This document shows, one piece after another, positions 43,584 through 52,932 of a DNA stretch of 64,000 nucleotides (positions are counted from its first letter, which is position 1; every line of letters begins with the position of its first letter). The notes below the pieces were generated by a model that made no database searches, was not told the DNA's origin, and was given only the letters and a program-made list of their open reading frames with translations. Both the position numbers and the translations under genes were made by a program. Source of the stretch: Dehalococcoidia bacterium. GTDB taxonomy: Bacteria; Chloroflexota; Dehalococcoidia; GIF9; UBA5629. The stretch is taken from NCBI GenBank assembly GCA_041653995.1, contig JBAZEK010000003.1:248001-312000 (forward strand). Direction: 5' to 3'.

Positions 43584-44195
43584 TCAGCCGTCTTCCCGCA
43601 GCAGTATCGCAGCAAGCTCTTCAGGATGAGATACCATGCATAAGTGATCCGATTTCAACTCGAAGTAATCCCAGTTATCCTGTTTGGCATGTTCGGCCAC
43701 ATAACTGACAAACGGCAGGCATACAGTCAGGAATTCGCTCAGAGTGCAATGTACATATATCTTGGGTATCTTTTTTATTTTTGCAGCGTCAAAAAATAGC
43801 GGCCCGATGAAGGGCCTGTCGGGCGTCAGGCCGGCATAGCTTTTATAACTGACACCGCTCAGTTCGAACATGTCAAACAGCGACTTCCCGTTTTCAGGTA
43901 TTGACGAATCAACGTACACCAGGTGTTTGATTACTCCCGGCAGTTTATCTGCAACTCCGGTGATGATAAAAGAAGCGTAGCTGTGCCCGACCAGTATTAC
44001 ATCACCCAGTTGCCCGTTATCCATCAGAGAGCACACTTCCGAGATATGATCCTCCAGACTGCAGGTATCCGAAGCTGATAAAGTCGGGGCAAAGGCTTTA
44101 TGTCCTCTGTTTTGTAGCAAAGCAACTACTTTATCCCATACCGAACCACTGTTACCCCCACCATGTCCGCCGTGTACCAATACGTAATTCGCCAA
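43584..44195 (-). CDS. Alpha/beta hydrolase (salicylate esterase/hydroxynitrile lyase-like)
   Basis: The 203-residue protein begins YVLVHGGHGGGNSGSVWDKV (oxyanion loop). The nucleophile Ser is in LVGHSYASFIITG (about residue 72) and the catalytic His in SDHLCMVSHPEELAAIL (about 183). Small size and the HGGxxG start match the plant-type esterase/hydroxynitrile lyase branch also common in bacteria. The TTG start at 44195 has AAGGAG 8 nt upstream. It converges on the GH39-like gene. The substrate is unknown; there is no signal peptide. Confidence 0.88.
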   Translation of the reverse strand: MANYVLVHGGHGGGNSGSVWDKVVALLQNRGHKAFAPTLSASDTCSLEDHISEVCSLMDNGQLGDVILVGHSYASFIITGVADKLPGVIKHLVYVDSSIPENGKSLFDMFELSGVSYKSYAGLTPDRPFIGPLFFDAAKIKKIPKIYVHCTLSEFLTVCLPFVSYVAEHAKQDNWDYFELKSDHLCMVSHPEELAAILLREDG

Positions 44196-44363
44196 ACTCT
44201 ACTCTCCTTGCTGCTTTTCCCAGTCTCATGATATCATGCTCATCTACCTCATAAGTAAAGCTCAATCGCTATACTAAAACCGTAGCCACAATACTCTGCC
44301 AATTGGTACAGCAAGGAATTATTTAAATCCGTCACAACGGGTAGTTTAGGTTGGGCGCAGAGT

Positions 44364-44450
44364 TTCAAGTTCAAGGGCATAAAAAATAACCAGCCCTGCT
44401 ACGTCGTTTTGGTATAAGGCCAGATTTCACGGCTGAAAAAGGCCAGTGAA
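44364..44450 (+). pseudogene. Relic copy of the 52933-53136 small-gene pair
   Basis: Codons from 44364 to the stop at 44415-44417 read FKFKGIKNNQPCYVVLV. Over the same number of codons the intact gene at 52933 ends FKFKGIKDKLPCYDVYL. The DNA similarity continues past the stop into the beginning of the second small gene (CTGAAAAAGGCC here, GTGAAAAAGGCC at 53160-53171). No upstream part of the gene survives. The rest of the 44196-44528 gap shows no gene, RNA or repeat. Confidence 0.65.
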
Positions 44451-44528
44451 AGGCTATTGACTTCGCCTTGTTATCGCCATATACTTACGCTTTATTCTTT
44501 GGGAAGTTTAAAGCGGCTGGGGGGAAGT

Positions 44529-45317
44529 ATGAATGAATCAGATCTGCTCAAGGTGGCCGACCTGAATCTCATCGAGTTCTGGCGGGAGAGTTCGAGATGG
44601 ATTCCTAATACAGAGATCGTCGAGAAACACGGAACCGTATTCATAGATTGCGGCATCGATTTCCCCGGATGCAGCCTTGTGTTCAACCTGTCGGAGGATC
44701 CGGAACAACCCGCGGAATTTATTGCCCGCGCCAAAGCCTTTTTCTCCGGCAGAAAGCGCGGCTTCTCAGTCATACTGCGGGGCCATCGTGACCGGGACAT
44801 TATTCAATACTGCAAAGAACAGAAAATATTCCTGGTCGGCGATCCGCTCGGCATGGTTCTGGAAAGAAAAGCGAAAGGCGGAGAAAAGCCCCCAGGAGCG
44901 GAACTGCGCTGGGTCAGCAGCGGCGGTGGACTACAGGACTTCAGGTCGGTTGCGGCGGAATCATTTTTAGACCTGTTATTTCCACGGGAGGTAAGCGAGG
45001 CTTATTTCACGCATGTTGAGCGCGTGCTGAGCCCGTTTTCAATACTGGCAACGGTCTATTACGAAGACGAGCCCGCATGTTGCGCCATGACCATGCTCAG
45101 CCACGGCATCGGCGGGATCTACTGGGTGGGCACGACCAGGAAAGCGCGCGGCAAAGGCCTGGCCAAATACTGCGTGCAGGAAGTTAGCAACGCCGCGATC
45201 GACATGGGCGCAAGGGTGGTTGTACTGCAGGCAAGCCATTTCGGAAGCCCTGTATATCCCAAGATCGGCTATCGCGAGTTCAGCACATATCCTCACTTTA
45301 TATGCTCGAGCAGATGA
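44529..45317 (+). CDS. GNAT-family N-acetyltransferase
   Basis: The 262-residue protein has an N-terminal extension of about 130 residues without recognised motifs. A GNAT domain follows, with YYEDEPACCAMTMLSHGIGGIYWVGT and the acetyl-CoA loop TRKARGKGLAKYCVQEVSN (R/QxxGxG/A variant), then QASHFGSPVYPKIGYREF. It transfers an acetyl group from acetyl-CoA to an unknown amine. I chose ATG at 44529 (GGGGG upstream); an earlier in-frame start at 44457 lacks a site. It carries a GH39 C-terminal relic directly after its stop. Confidence 0.82.
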   Translation: MNESDLLKVADLNLIEFWRESSRWIPNTEIVEKHGTVFIDCGIDFPGCSLVFNLSEDPEQPAEFIARAKAFFSGRKRGFSVILRGHRDRDIIQYCKEQKIFLVGDPLGMVLERKAKGGEKPPGAELRWVSSGGGLQDFRSVAAESFLDLLFPREVSEAYFTHVERVLSPFSILATVYYEDEPACCAMTMLSHGIGGIYWVGTTRKARGKGLAKYCVQEVSNAAIDMGARVVVLQASHFGSPVYPKIGYREFSTYPHFICSSR

Positions 45318-45319
45318 GC

Positions 45320-45370
45320 ATAGGCGCCGGGAGTGTGCAGCTTCTCCTCATCGATTAACCGGCTGCGGCT
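45320..45370 (+). pseudogene. Relic: last 12 codons of a second GH39-like gene
   Basis: Codons 45320-45358 read IGAGSVQLLLID then stop. The intact GH39-like gene ends IGAESVQLLIFD at 43505-43543. DNA similarity continues about 10 bp past the stop (GGCTGCGG). It begins three bases after the GNAT stop codon. Only the extreme 3' end of the duplicated gene remains. Confidence 0.6.
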
Positions 45371-45390
45371 GCACGGGTAGTATAATGTGA

Positions 45391-47397
45391 GTGTCAGATA
45401 ATCAGCCTGACGGCACAGGAATAGCCAGCATGCGCAGTACCCCTATGAGGCCGGGAAAATTCACCTATTCCCCCCACGCGCCTGTAGAGAGGACCAGAAT
45501 CACTCTCGGCTTGATCAGGCGTGTTTTCGGCTATGCCCGCCCCTATCTGTGGTTGCTCCTGGGGCTACTGTTCATCACGCTGGCTTCCACCGGCCTGTCT
45601 TTGCTGACACCCCTTATCTTGCGCCAGTTGATCGACCAGACTCTCCCGGCACGGGATTTGCAGCAACTTATCTGGCTATCACTGGGCCTGCTGGCAATCC
45701 CGCTGTCAAACGGCGGCCTGCACGTATGGCAAAGGCAGGTCAACGCCCGGGTGGGCGAAGGCATAGTATATGACCTGCGGGCTGAGCTGTTCTCGCACCT
45801 GCAGCGGATGTCGCTCAGTTTTTTCACGCATACTAAAATCGGCGAGTTGATGAGCCGCCTGAACAATGACGTGGTAGGCGCGCAAAATGCCATCAGCAAC
45901 ACGTTCATCAACTTCATCATCAGCCTGATCCAGGCGACGCTGGTGCTGGCTGTGATGTTTACGCTGGAATGGCGACTGACATTGGTCAGCATTGCCGTAT
46001 TGCCGCTTTTCCTGATCGCGGCGCGCAACCTGGGGAGCCGCCTGCAGGATATCGCCCGTTTGCAGCTCAATCTCATAGCCAAAATGAACGCGGTGATGAA
46101 CGAATTGCTTAACATCAGCGGCTCTTTACTGGTTAAGCTTTTTGGGCGTACGGCTGAGGAAGATCAGCGTTTCCGGGAACGCGCGGGGGATGTCCGCAAC
46201 ATCGGTGTGCGCCGCGCGGTAACAGGCACCCTCTTCTTCGTCAGCGTAGGATTACTGAGTTCAGTCGGCGTCGCTCTGGTATACGGCATAGGCGGCTTCC
46301 TGGTCATTCAGCAGGAGCTGACCATCGGCACCATCGTAGCCCTTTGTGCGTATTTGAGCAGCCTGTACGGCGCTCTTCAGGGCCTGACCAACGCGCCGGT
46401 TGATTTTGCCACCTCTATGGTAAGCTTTGAGCGCGTATTTGAAGTGCTGGACCTGCCTCTGGAGATAAAGGAGAAGCCCGACGCCCATGTTCTAAAGAAC
46501 ACCCGGGGCGTGCTGGAGTTCGACGATGTGAGTTTCCGCTATGCAGTGGACGATAAGGGACTGCTGAAGGATGTGCAGCGCTTCGGGCAGATCCAGGATG
46601 TCCGCGCCGTGCTGTCGGGCGATGCTTCCGTAAAAGGCGGGAGCGATGAAAACGGCAACGGGGACGAGAGTTTATCAGCGCTCTCACAGGCGAGGGAGCA
46701 AACGCTGGAGCATATATCATTCAGGGCTGATCCCGGCCATCTGGTGGCGCTGGTCGGGCAGAGCGGGGCGGGAAAAACGACACTGACTTATCTCATCCCC
46801 CGTCTGTACGACCCGAATCAGGGGCGAATATTGATTGACGATTATGATTTGAGAGACGTGACACTTGCATCACTGGCGGGGCAAATCGGCATGGTTACCC
46901 AGGAAACCTACCTATTCCACGATACCGTCCGTGTTAACCTGCTTTATGCCAGGTCGGATGCCACACAGCAGGAGGTCGAAGCGGCGGCACGGGCGGCCAA
47001 CATCCACGATTTTATTATGGAGCTGCCGGACCGCTATGAGACGATCGTCGGCGAGCGCGGTTACCGCTTCAGCGGTGGTGAGAAACAGAGGCTGGCGCTG
47101 GCACGTGTGATTTTGAAGGATCCACGTATTTTAGTACTTGACGAAGCGACCAGCTCGCTCGACAGCGAGTCGGAAGCGCTGATACAGGACGCGCTCAAGC
47201 ACGTCATGACCGACAGGACAAGCATTGTTATTGCCCACCGTCTGAGCACTATACTGTCGGCCGATTTGATACTGGTAATGGACCGCGGCCGGATTGTTGA
47301 GCGCGGCACGCACGTAGAGCTGCTGGCGAAAGAGGGATTATATGCCCGGCTGTATCAAACCCAGTTTCGTACCAAGCAGGGTAAAAAAGCGGAATAA
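45391..47397 (+). CDS. ABC exporter half-transporter (MsbA/MDR type)
   Basis: The 668-residue protein fuses a six-helix membrane domain (residues about 50-345) to an ATPase: Walker A in LVGQSGAGKTTLTYL, Q-loop VTQETYLFHD, signature YRFSGGEKQRLALAR, Walker B ILVLDEATSSLD, His in VIAHRL. It exports lipids, drugs or peptides as a dimer. About 45 extra residues (DKGLLKDVQRFGQIQDVRAV onward, Gly/Asp/Asn-rich) sit between the first NBD strands (LEFDDVSFRYAV) and LEHISFRADPGH, where most relatives have a few. GTG start. A TATAAT only 4 nt upstream hints that a downstream start, for example the ATG at 45430, may be used. Confidence 0.9.
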   Translation: MSDNQPDGTGIASMRSTPMRPGKFTYSPHAPVERTRITLGLIRRVFGYARPYLWLLLGLLFITLASTGLSLLTPLILRQLIDQTLPARDLQQLIWLSLGLLAIPLSNGGLHVWQRQVNARVGEGIVYDLRAELFSHLQRMSLSFFTHTKIGELMSRLNNDVVGAQNAISNTFINFIISLIQATLVLAVMFTLEWRLTLVSIAVLPLFLIAARNLGSRLQDIARLQLNLIAKMNAVMNELLNISGSLLVKLFGRTAEEDQRFRERAGDVRNIGVRRAVTGTLFFVSVGLLSSVGVALVYGIGGFLVIQQELTIGTIVALCAYLSSLYGALQGLTNAPVDFATSMVSFERVFEVLDLPLEIKEKPDAHVLKNTRGVLEFDDVSFRYAVDDKGLLKDVQRFGQIQDVRAVLSGDASVKGGSDENGNGDESLSALSQAREQTLEHISFRADPGHLVALVGQSGAGKTTLTYLIPRLYDPNQGRILIDDYDLRDVTLASLAGQIGMVTQETYLFHDTVRVNLLYARSDATQQEVEAAARAANIHDFIMELPDRYETIVGERGYRFSGGEKQRLALARVILKDPRILVLDEATSSLDSESEALIQDALKHVMTDRTSIVIAHRLSTILSADLILVMDRGRIVERGTHVELLAKEGLYARLYQTQFRTKQGKKAE

Positions 47398-47571
47398 TAC
47401 CCGGCACGGCCCGGTATACCCGGAAAACACAACGCGGCTGGTGTGAAGTATGGCTGGATTATCAAAACCCATAACCAGTATCACCGGAAGGGCGTAATGA
47501 AGTACGTCGAAAAAGGTTCATTCGGATGGGATGCTGAAGAGGCGCGCGGCGCTGTGCCGCGGTTGATGTAG
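47398..47571 (+). pseudogene. Possible relic: open C-terminal frame after the ABC exporter
   Basis: In the same frame as the exporter, 57 codons stay open between its TAA and a TAG at 47569. The segment reads like real protein (KYGWIIKTHNQYHRKGVMKY, then VEKGSFGWDAEEARGAVPRL) but has no upstream start with a ribosome site. I do not recognise the family. It could be the 3' remnant of a lost gene, like the other relics in this region, or chance. Confidence 0.3.
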
Positions 47572-47590
47572 TTGCCCCCATCACCCGGCT

Positions 47591-49291
47591 TTATTCCAGC
47601 CACTCGTAGGTAAAAATGAATTTATAAAGGCCCACCGAAGCGACAAGTTGCCGGGTAGCGCCCTTCGTTCCCTTGGCAACCGCTGTCGGCAGCGTCACTG
47701 TCCCATTGAAATTTTTCTGGGCAGTAAGCATATAGGTTCCGTCGGGCGCCTGGAAATGAGTACTGTCCAGAGAAACGACCAGGTTGGGCGCCCCCCAACT
47801 ACTGGTGGTGAGCAACTTGTGAGAAACGGACATGGACGGTTTATCACCGGGCTTGATATATTCGGGAGGGTCGCCGATAACAGACTGGGTGGTGGAAGAA
47901 CATTCAGTGGCGGTTCCCGCGCCGATTATGTTGCCGTTCGCGTCGGTTCGCCAGGTCTTGACTTTAAAGCCGGTCAATCTGCCGCCGCTTGCCTGGGCAT
48001 AGTCGATCAGAACACTGGTAGTGCCCGCCAGGTAACTGGATCGTGGCTGACCGTCCTGTGCATAAGGCACGTATACGTAGCTTTTGCGGTGCCAGACGCC
48101 CTGGCTGGTGGAAGATGAGGTTGAAGTTGCTGTAGATGATGATGTGGTTGCCGTCGACGAAGATGATGTCTGTCCGGTGGTGGTGAAGCTGCTCAGTTTG
48201 GCCACCCACTTATATACGGTTCCTCCCGGACTGGAGAACGTGCCGGCCATGTCCCTGTCTTTGATAGTGCCGGTATATGTCTGGTTACCTGCGTCACGGT
48301 AGAAAGTTACAGCTCCGGTTTGAGAGTTGCAGCTTATATTTTTGAGCGTCTCCCATCTGCCGTGGGCATCGAGGTAGAGCCTGCCGACCATTTTCCCGTT
48401 TTCCACCCAGAATTCCATTTTGCCGGTATAGTTGTTGAAATTGACCGCCCAGGTTCCACCCAGGCTGCCGGCCCAGTAGCTGGCCGAGCCGACGGCCGCA
48501 GATGAGCCCGAGGTTGTCGCGCCGCTCTGCCAGCCGGAAGAGGCGGACGCCCCGGAATTGCTGTCAGAAGGCGGAACGTAGGTTGAAGAGGATGCATTCC
48601 AGCCTGCGTCAGTCACCGGAGAAGTTGCTGTATCCGGAGAGTAATCAGTATCTGCGACGGCCTCCGGCTGTTGATCGCCCGCCGCGACGTCCGAATATGC
48701 GCCTGTAAGGTCCACGCTGCCGTCAGGCAGCAGTATCGCCACTGATTGCGTCGCACCGTCAACGACGCTGAAATCCACCGACTCCGTCACTCCCGCGCCG
48801 CTGACCTGGACGCGGTATGAGCCCAGCGGCCAGCCTTCATCCGGCGCCTCGAGTGTAAAAGACCCTCTGCCGAAGTCCTTGCCGGTCTTGGACTGGGAAG
48901 TGCCGATGGAGTAGTCGTCGTCCAGATAAATCCATTCGACGCTGATCGTGTTCTCATTGAAGTTATCGTAGATAAACCAGGCGAAGAATTTGTCGGTATC
49001 CTTTGAGTACTGCGAAACCCTGTCGGCAGGAATGTAGTTGACCACGTTGGAAGTCAACATCAACTCCAGTATCCTGGGACTGCCGGACTCCCTCAGGTCA
49101 CCGTACTTGTCCGTGATCGCGTTTATCATTGCCGTCTCTTCGGCGGTATTGCCGAAATTACCGGAAGACGTGGCAACAGGCTGTGTTGCCCTGCTGAACC
49201 TGGCCTTGAGCGTTCCCGCAATATCCTTGCAACCGATGCATAAACCGGCCACAAATATGAACGTAACAAGCAAAATCAGTTTTGACTTCAA
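47591..49291 (-). CDS. Ser/Thr-rich surface lipoprotein of unknown function
   Basis: The 566-residue protein has a lipobox (FVAGLCIGC, Cys about 21). A domain at about residues 50-200 is predicted to be beta-rich (WIYLDDDYSIGTSQSKTGKD; APDEGWPLGSYRVQVSGAGV). A Ser/Thr/Gly linker leads to a WxGxxxGxW-type module (YWAGSLGGTWAVNF, GRWETLKNISCN), as in sugar- or calycin-like beta folds. A second Ser/Thr run follows near residue 385, then a C-terminal beta domain. The linkers mark it as an extended surface protein. It has a strong promoter at 49360-49388. No enzymatic motif is seen. Confidence 0.75.
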   Translation of the reverse strand: MKSKLILLVTFIFVAGLCIGCKDIAGTLKARFSRATQPVATSSGNFGNTAEETAMINAITDKYGDLRESGSPRILELMLTSNVVNYIPADRVSQYSKDTDKFFAWFIYDNFNENTISVEWIYLDDDYSIGTSQSKTGKDFGRGSFTLEAPDEGWPLGSYRVQVSGAGVTESVDFSVVDGATQSVAILLPDGSVDLTGAYSDVAAGDQQPEAVADTDYSPDTATSPVTDAGWNASSSTYVPPSDSNSGASASSGWQSGATTSGSSAAVGSASYWAGSLGGTWAVNFNNYTGKMEFWVENGKMVGRLYLDAHGRWETLKNISCNSQTGAVTFYRDAGNQTYTGTIKDRDMAGTFSSPGGTVYKWVAKLSSFTTTGQTSSSSTATTSSSTATSTSSSTSQGVWHRKSYVYVPYAQDGQPRSSYLAGTTSVLIDYAQASGGRLTGFKVKTWRTDANGNIIGAGTATECSSTTQSVIGDPPEYIKPGDKPSMSVSHKLLTTSSWGAPNLVVSLDSTHFQAPDGTYMLTAQKNFNGTVTLPTAVAKGTKGATRQLVASVGLYKFIFTYEWLE

Positions 49292-49359
49292 GGCATTCCT
49301 CCCTTAACAAAGTATTGTTATTTGTGAGGCGATCGTTGCATACGATATAAGAACAACTG

Positions 49360-49388
49360 ATAGTAAACAATTACTCAGTTTTTGTCAA
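49360..49388 (-). promoter_or_regulatory. Sigma70-type promoter for the surface lipoprotein
   Basis: On the minus strand, TTGACA (complement of 49383-49388), a 17-nt spacer and TACTAT (complement of 49360-49365) lie 69 nt upstream of the start at 49291. It is inside the 165-nt gap after the ABC permease gene. Confidence 0.75.
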
Positions 49389-49456
49389 GACCCCCCACCC
49401 GGGGTGACAAGAGTTTTAATGAAAAGGGATGGGACAGACAGGCACATTAATAGCCC

Positions 49457-51919
49457 TTACTCATTCCATTCCTTGGTTACCGTAGCCAGGTTCTGATTGG
49501 CGATTTGCACGATGGCAGGTATCTGCGAAACAAGCATTATCAGGACCGCCATGGCTGCAGCAACGACATAGGAACGCGGCAGTATCTCCAATGTAAAGCT
49601 GATAATGTCCTCAGCGCTGGTAGACATGGCGTCAAAAAACAGGTGGCTGATATAGTTGCCAAGGGGTATGCCCATTGCTACGCCGATTGTGGCTATCAGT
49701 ATATTTTCAAGTGAAATCATGAATGACAGCATCCTGTTTCCCAGCCCGACGGCCCGCATGGTGGCCATCTCCCTGGTACGCTGAGTCACGTTGACCATCA
49801 CCCCGTTGAAGATGATTGCGCCTCCCAGGGCGATGCCCATCATCAGCATAATGCCTATCATAACCCAGAAAAAGCCCATCTGTTCATCCAGCATTTTTCT
49901 GGTATCGGTTGTAAGTTCGATCGAGGCGACCTGCGGTATATTGTAAATCCTTTTAATCGTGTACTCACTCGGCTCACCCTGGAATTTGACCATGATCGAG
50001 GTGGCGGCGCCGAAGTCCTTCTGCAGCTTCTGGACCTCCCTGAGCGGCATATACGCCCTGCCTCCGATATACGACCAGATATAGCCGGCCAGCCTTTTAT
50101 CGGTTTCCCCCACCGTGCCCGTAAGCGGCTCTAATCTGATCGTGTCGCCTATCTCAGCGCCCAGCTTGTCTTTGTATGAAGAGGGCAACAGTATCCCATC
50201 CGACGTGACATCCACCCGCACCCCATCGGGGGTAATAAGATTTAGCATAACGGAATTTTCTTCTATTCCCTCGATACTGCTGTCGATCTTTACATCCTTG
50301 AATCTTATGCGGTAGGGTATATCGAGCACGGCCTCCGCCGCCTGGATTCCCGCCAGGTGGTTGATAAGGCTGACATTGGAAGCAGCGCTTCTGCCCTGCA
50401 GATGGATCATGGCGTCATATTGCTGGACAATGCCATACTGGCGTGAGAACATCTGATCAACCGCGTCCACGAATGACATGGCAACCAGCACCAGGACAAT
50501 TGCGGAGGCGATGCCTGAAGCCATAAACAGGCTGCGCCTGATATTACGGAAAACGTTGCGTACGGGCATCTTGATGAAATAGGGGAACGGCCTCAGTAAA
50601 AAAGTCAACAGCTTCATAATATACCTGTTGCCGACGCTCGGCGCCGGGGGACGCATGGCTTCGGCGGGTTGTATACGTATGGTAGACCATGCCGGCAGCA
50701 GGCCTGCCAGCAGCGGTATCAGCATTCCCGCAGCCATGCCCCCGCAGATGGCGCCCCAGTGAACTCCGGTTAAAATGATGGGAATATTGAGAGCAGTTAC
50801 ATACATCTCGGTCAGAGCGCCGGCCCACAGATGACCGGCTATGACACCTGTCAGAGACCCGATGAAACCAACCGTGAAGGCAAACCCGAGGTAGTGCACC
50901 ATTATAGTCCCCTGTGAGTAACCCATAGCGCTCATCAGCCCTATCTGGATGCGCTGCGATTCGATAAGGCGGTTGAGCAATACGTAAATGGTCAGCGAGG
51001 CCATGGAGAGAAACAGCAGGGGAAAAAGAAAGGCCAGCATGGCAAACGATTCCATATCCTGCCTGAGCAGCTGAACAACCGGCAGGTTTTTCCTCTCCGT
51101 CATATAAGCGGTGCGTATCTCCCGGACGATATCGATACGCCGGTTTTCAAGCACCACCGGATCGTCTTTTGAGGTCATCCGCTTGATATAATTGCGTTCT
51201 AATATGGTCCGTACCTGGCTCAATATCCAGTCATTGTCCATATCGGGATCTACGGAAAGGGTTATCTCATTGACCATACCTTCCATATCGAACAGTTTTT
51301 CGGCCTCATTCAGCGGCATGAAAACGACACCGAAGGTGCGGGGTGTGACCATGGGTTCCTGGGCGCTTTTGACCACCCAGATATATTCCGGACTCATCAC
51401 AACACCGCGGATGAGGAAACTCGATTTTACCCCCTCGTTTTTAAGCGTCAACCAGTCGCCCGGCTTCAGGTTATAATAGTCGGCGAAATGCCTCTCCACC
51501 AGTATTTCACGGCCGAATGAACGGCTGAAGTAATTGCCGACTTCAATCTCCACCCTGTTTATCACGGGCATTTTGTTCTCGGGCAACGAGATCACCCTGC
51601 CGGCTACCTTCTCCCCGCTTTCGCCCCCCATATCGATAAACAGGTCCCTCACTATTCGTCCGTTGGCCTCCACACCCGCTATTTCGTTCATGTCTTTGAC
51701 CGCGTTGCGCCCTATTCCATCGACCGATATCCAGTAATCAGCCATATTAAGACGGTCATAGAAGGCGTTGTACGACATGTTGAGGTTAAGGTAGGCTTCA
51801 TAGCAGGTTATGAATACAGAGACGCCGAGGAATATGATAAAGGCCACTGCGCCGTACTGGATTTTACCTTTCCAGATGTCCCTGAATAACTTGAGATGGA
51901 TGCGGGGGATTTTTACCAT
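49457..51919 (-). CDS. MacB/FtsX-type ABC transporter permease
   Basis: The 820-residue permease has two FtsX modules. One N-terminal helix is followed by a large extracytoplasmic domain (residues about 50-270) and three helices near 290-420, then a second such set (helix at about 465-485, outer domain to about 665, three helices to the end). Marker segments are RIQIGLMSAMGYSQGTIMVH and TREMATMRAVGLGNRMLSFM. Transporters of this LolC/MacB type drive lipoprotein or antibiotic export, or mechanotransmission. Its start overlaps the ATPase gene by 7 bp. It lies beside a lipoprotein gene on the same strand, which may be its client (inference). Confidence 0.92.
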   Translation of the reverse strand: MVKIPRIHLKLFRDIWKGKIQYGAVAFIIFLGVSVFITCYEAYLNLNMSYNAFYDRLNMADYWISVDGIGRNAVKDMNEIAGVEANGRIVRDLFIDMGGESGEKVAGRVISLPENKMPVINRVEIEVGNYFSRSFGREILVERHFADYYNLKPGDWLTLKNEGVKSSFLIRGVVMSPEYIWVVKSAQEPMVTPRTFGVVFMPLNEAEKLFDMEGMVNEITLSVDPDMDNDWILSQVRTILERNYIKRMTSKDDPVVLENRRIDIVREIRTAYMTERKNLPVVQLLRQDMESFAMLAFLFPLLFLSMASLTIYVLLNRLIESQRIQIGLMSAMGYSQGTIMVHYLGFAFTVGFIGSLTGVIAGHLWAGALTEMYVTALNIPIILTGVHWGAICGGMAAGMLIPLLAGLLPAWSTIRIQPAEAMRPPAPSVGNRYIMKLLTFLLRPFPYFIKMPVRNVFRNIRRSLFMASGIASAIVLVLVAMSFVDAVDQMFSRQYGIVQQYDAMIHLQGRSAASNVSLINHLAGIQAAEAVLDIPYRIRFKDVKIDSSIEGIEENSVMLNLITPDGVRVDVTSDGILLPSSYKDKLGAEIGDTIRLEPLTGTVGETDKRLAGYIWSYIGGRAYMPLREVQKLQKDFGAATSIMVKFQGEPSEYTIKRIYNIPQVASIELTTDTRKMLDEQMGFFWVMIGIMLMMGIALGGAIIFNGVMVNVTQRTREMATMRAVGLGNRMLSFMISLENILIATIGVAMGIPLGNYISHLFFDAMSTSAEDIISFTLEILPRSYVVAAAMAVLIMLVSQIPAIVQIANQNLATVTKEWNE

Positions 51920-52617
51920 TCCAGCATATCCGGATCGAGCGGGTGCTCATTACGTGTAACCTCTACAATGCGGCCGTCGCGCATTCTGATCAACCTGTCG
52001 GCAATCGCGCCTACCGGAGCATTATGGGTAACGACAATAATGGTCTTATGGCTGGCCTCATTAAGGGTCCGCAACAGCTTGAAGATGCGCTTCCCCGTCT
52101 CGAAATCAAGGCTGCCCGTAGGTTCATCACAGAGTATGACCCGGGGATCGGTCGCCAGCGCGCGCGCGACAGCGACCCGCTGGTTCTCTCCTCCCGACAG
52201 TTCGCTGGGGAAATGTTCCGTGCGATGCTCCAATCCAACTTCTTTGAGTAAATCACCGGCCGGCGTGGGATTCTTTGCCAGCTCAGCGGCAAACTCCACG
52301 TTTTCCCGTGCATTGAGCGTGGGGATGAGGTTGAAAAACTGAAATATGAATCCGATCTGGTGGCGCCTGTATTCCGTGAGCTGGGCCCGGCTCATTTTCG
52401 AGATGTTGATCCCGCTGACTTCCACCGATCCCGAGGTGGGTATATCCAGCCCGCCGATCAAATTGAGCAGCGTGGTCTTACCTGATCCGCTCGGGCCCAG
52501 CAGCACAATAAACTCACCCGGAAAGACTTCAAGGGATACTTCATTCAACGCGACCACGTTGGTGCGGCCCATGGCATAAATTTTGGAAACTTTGTCTAAC
52601 TTTACACTGGGATTCAT
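51913..52617 (-). CDS. MacB/LolD-type ABC transporter ATPase
   Basis: The 234-residue ATPase has Walker A GPSGSGKTTLLN, the family-specific YRRHQIGFIFQFFNLIPTLNA (Q-loop), signature ELSGGENQRVAVARAL, Walker B VILCDEPTGSLD and H-loop IVVTHN. It is the partner of the 49457 permease, whose start it overlaps. I chose ATG at 52617 (start MNPSVKLDKVSKIY); a TTG at 52665 would add 16 residues without a ribosome site. Expression is from the promoter at 52726-52754. Confidence 0.93.
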   Translation of the reverse strand: MNPSVKLDKVSKIYAMGRTNVVALNEVSLEVFPGEFIVLLGPSGSGKTTLLNLIGGLDIPTSGSVEVSGINISKMSRAQLTEYRRHQIGFIFQFFNLIPTLNARENVEFAAELAKNPTPAGDLLKEVGLEHRTEHFPSELSGGENQRVAVARALATDPRVILCDEPTGSLDFETGKRIFKLLRTLNEASHKTIIVVTHNAPVGAIADRLIRMRDGRIVEVTRNEHPLDPDMLEW

Positions 52618-52725
52618 CTGAACCTGCCATGAATAACTTCGGGTAAATTCGCCGGGCAACCGCAATCGGGTTCAATCCTGCAACGCATATAAACACACGC
52701 TTATAAGAATTAGATACTTATGTGT

Positions 52726-52754
52726 ACTTTAGCGCTTGCAATTTAAGGTGTCAA
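52726..52754 (-). promoter_or_regulatory. Sigma70-type promoter for the ABC transporter operon
   Basis: On the minus strand, TTGACA (complement of 52749-52754), a 17-nt spacer and TAAAGT (complement of 52726-52731) give a 5' leader of about 100 nt to the ATPase gene. The rest of the 52618-52932 gap shows nothing else that I can support. Confidence 0.75.
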
Positions 52755-52932
52755 TACAATTTTCTATCAGAGTTGCTCCATTTTATCGCATGGTCGATCA
52801 TTCAGACGGCGCAGGCCGATGCCGGAAACCGGCGCCCTCAGAATACAGCTTCTTCCTACAGATAAGCCGACGCTTCTTCAGGATATTTAACATCCATAGC
52901 GCGCGGTGCTAAGATAGTCTTAACGGTGACCT

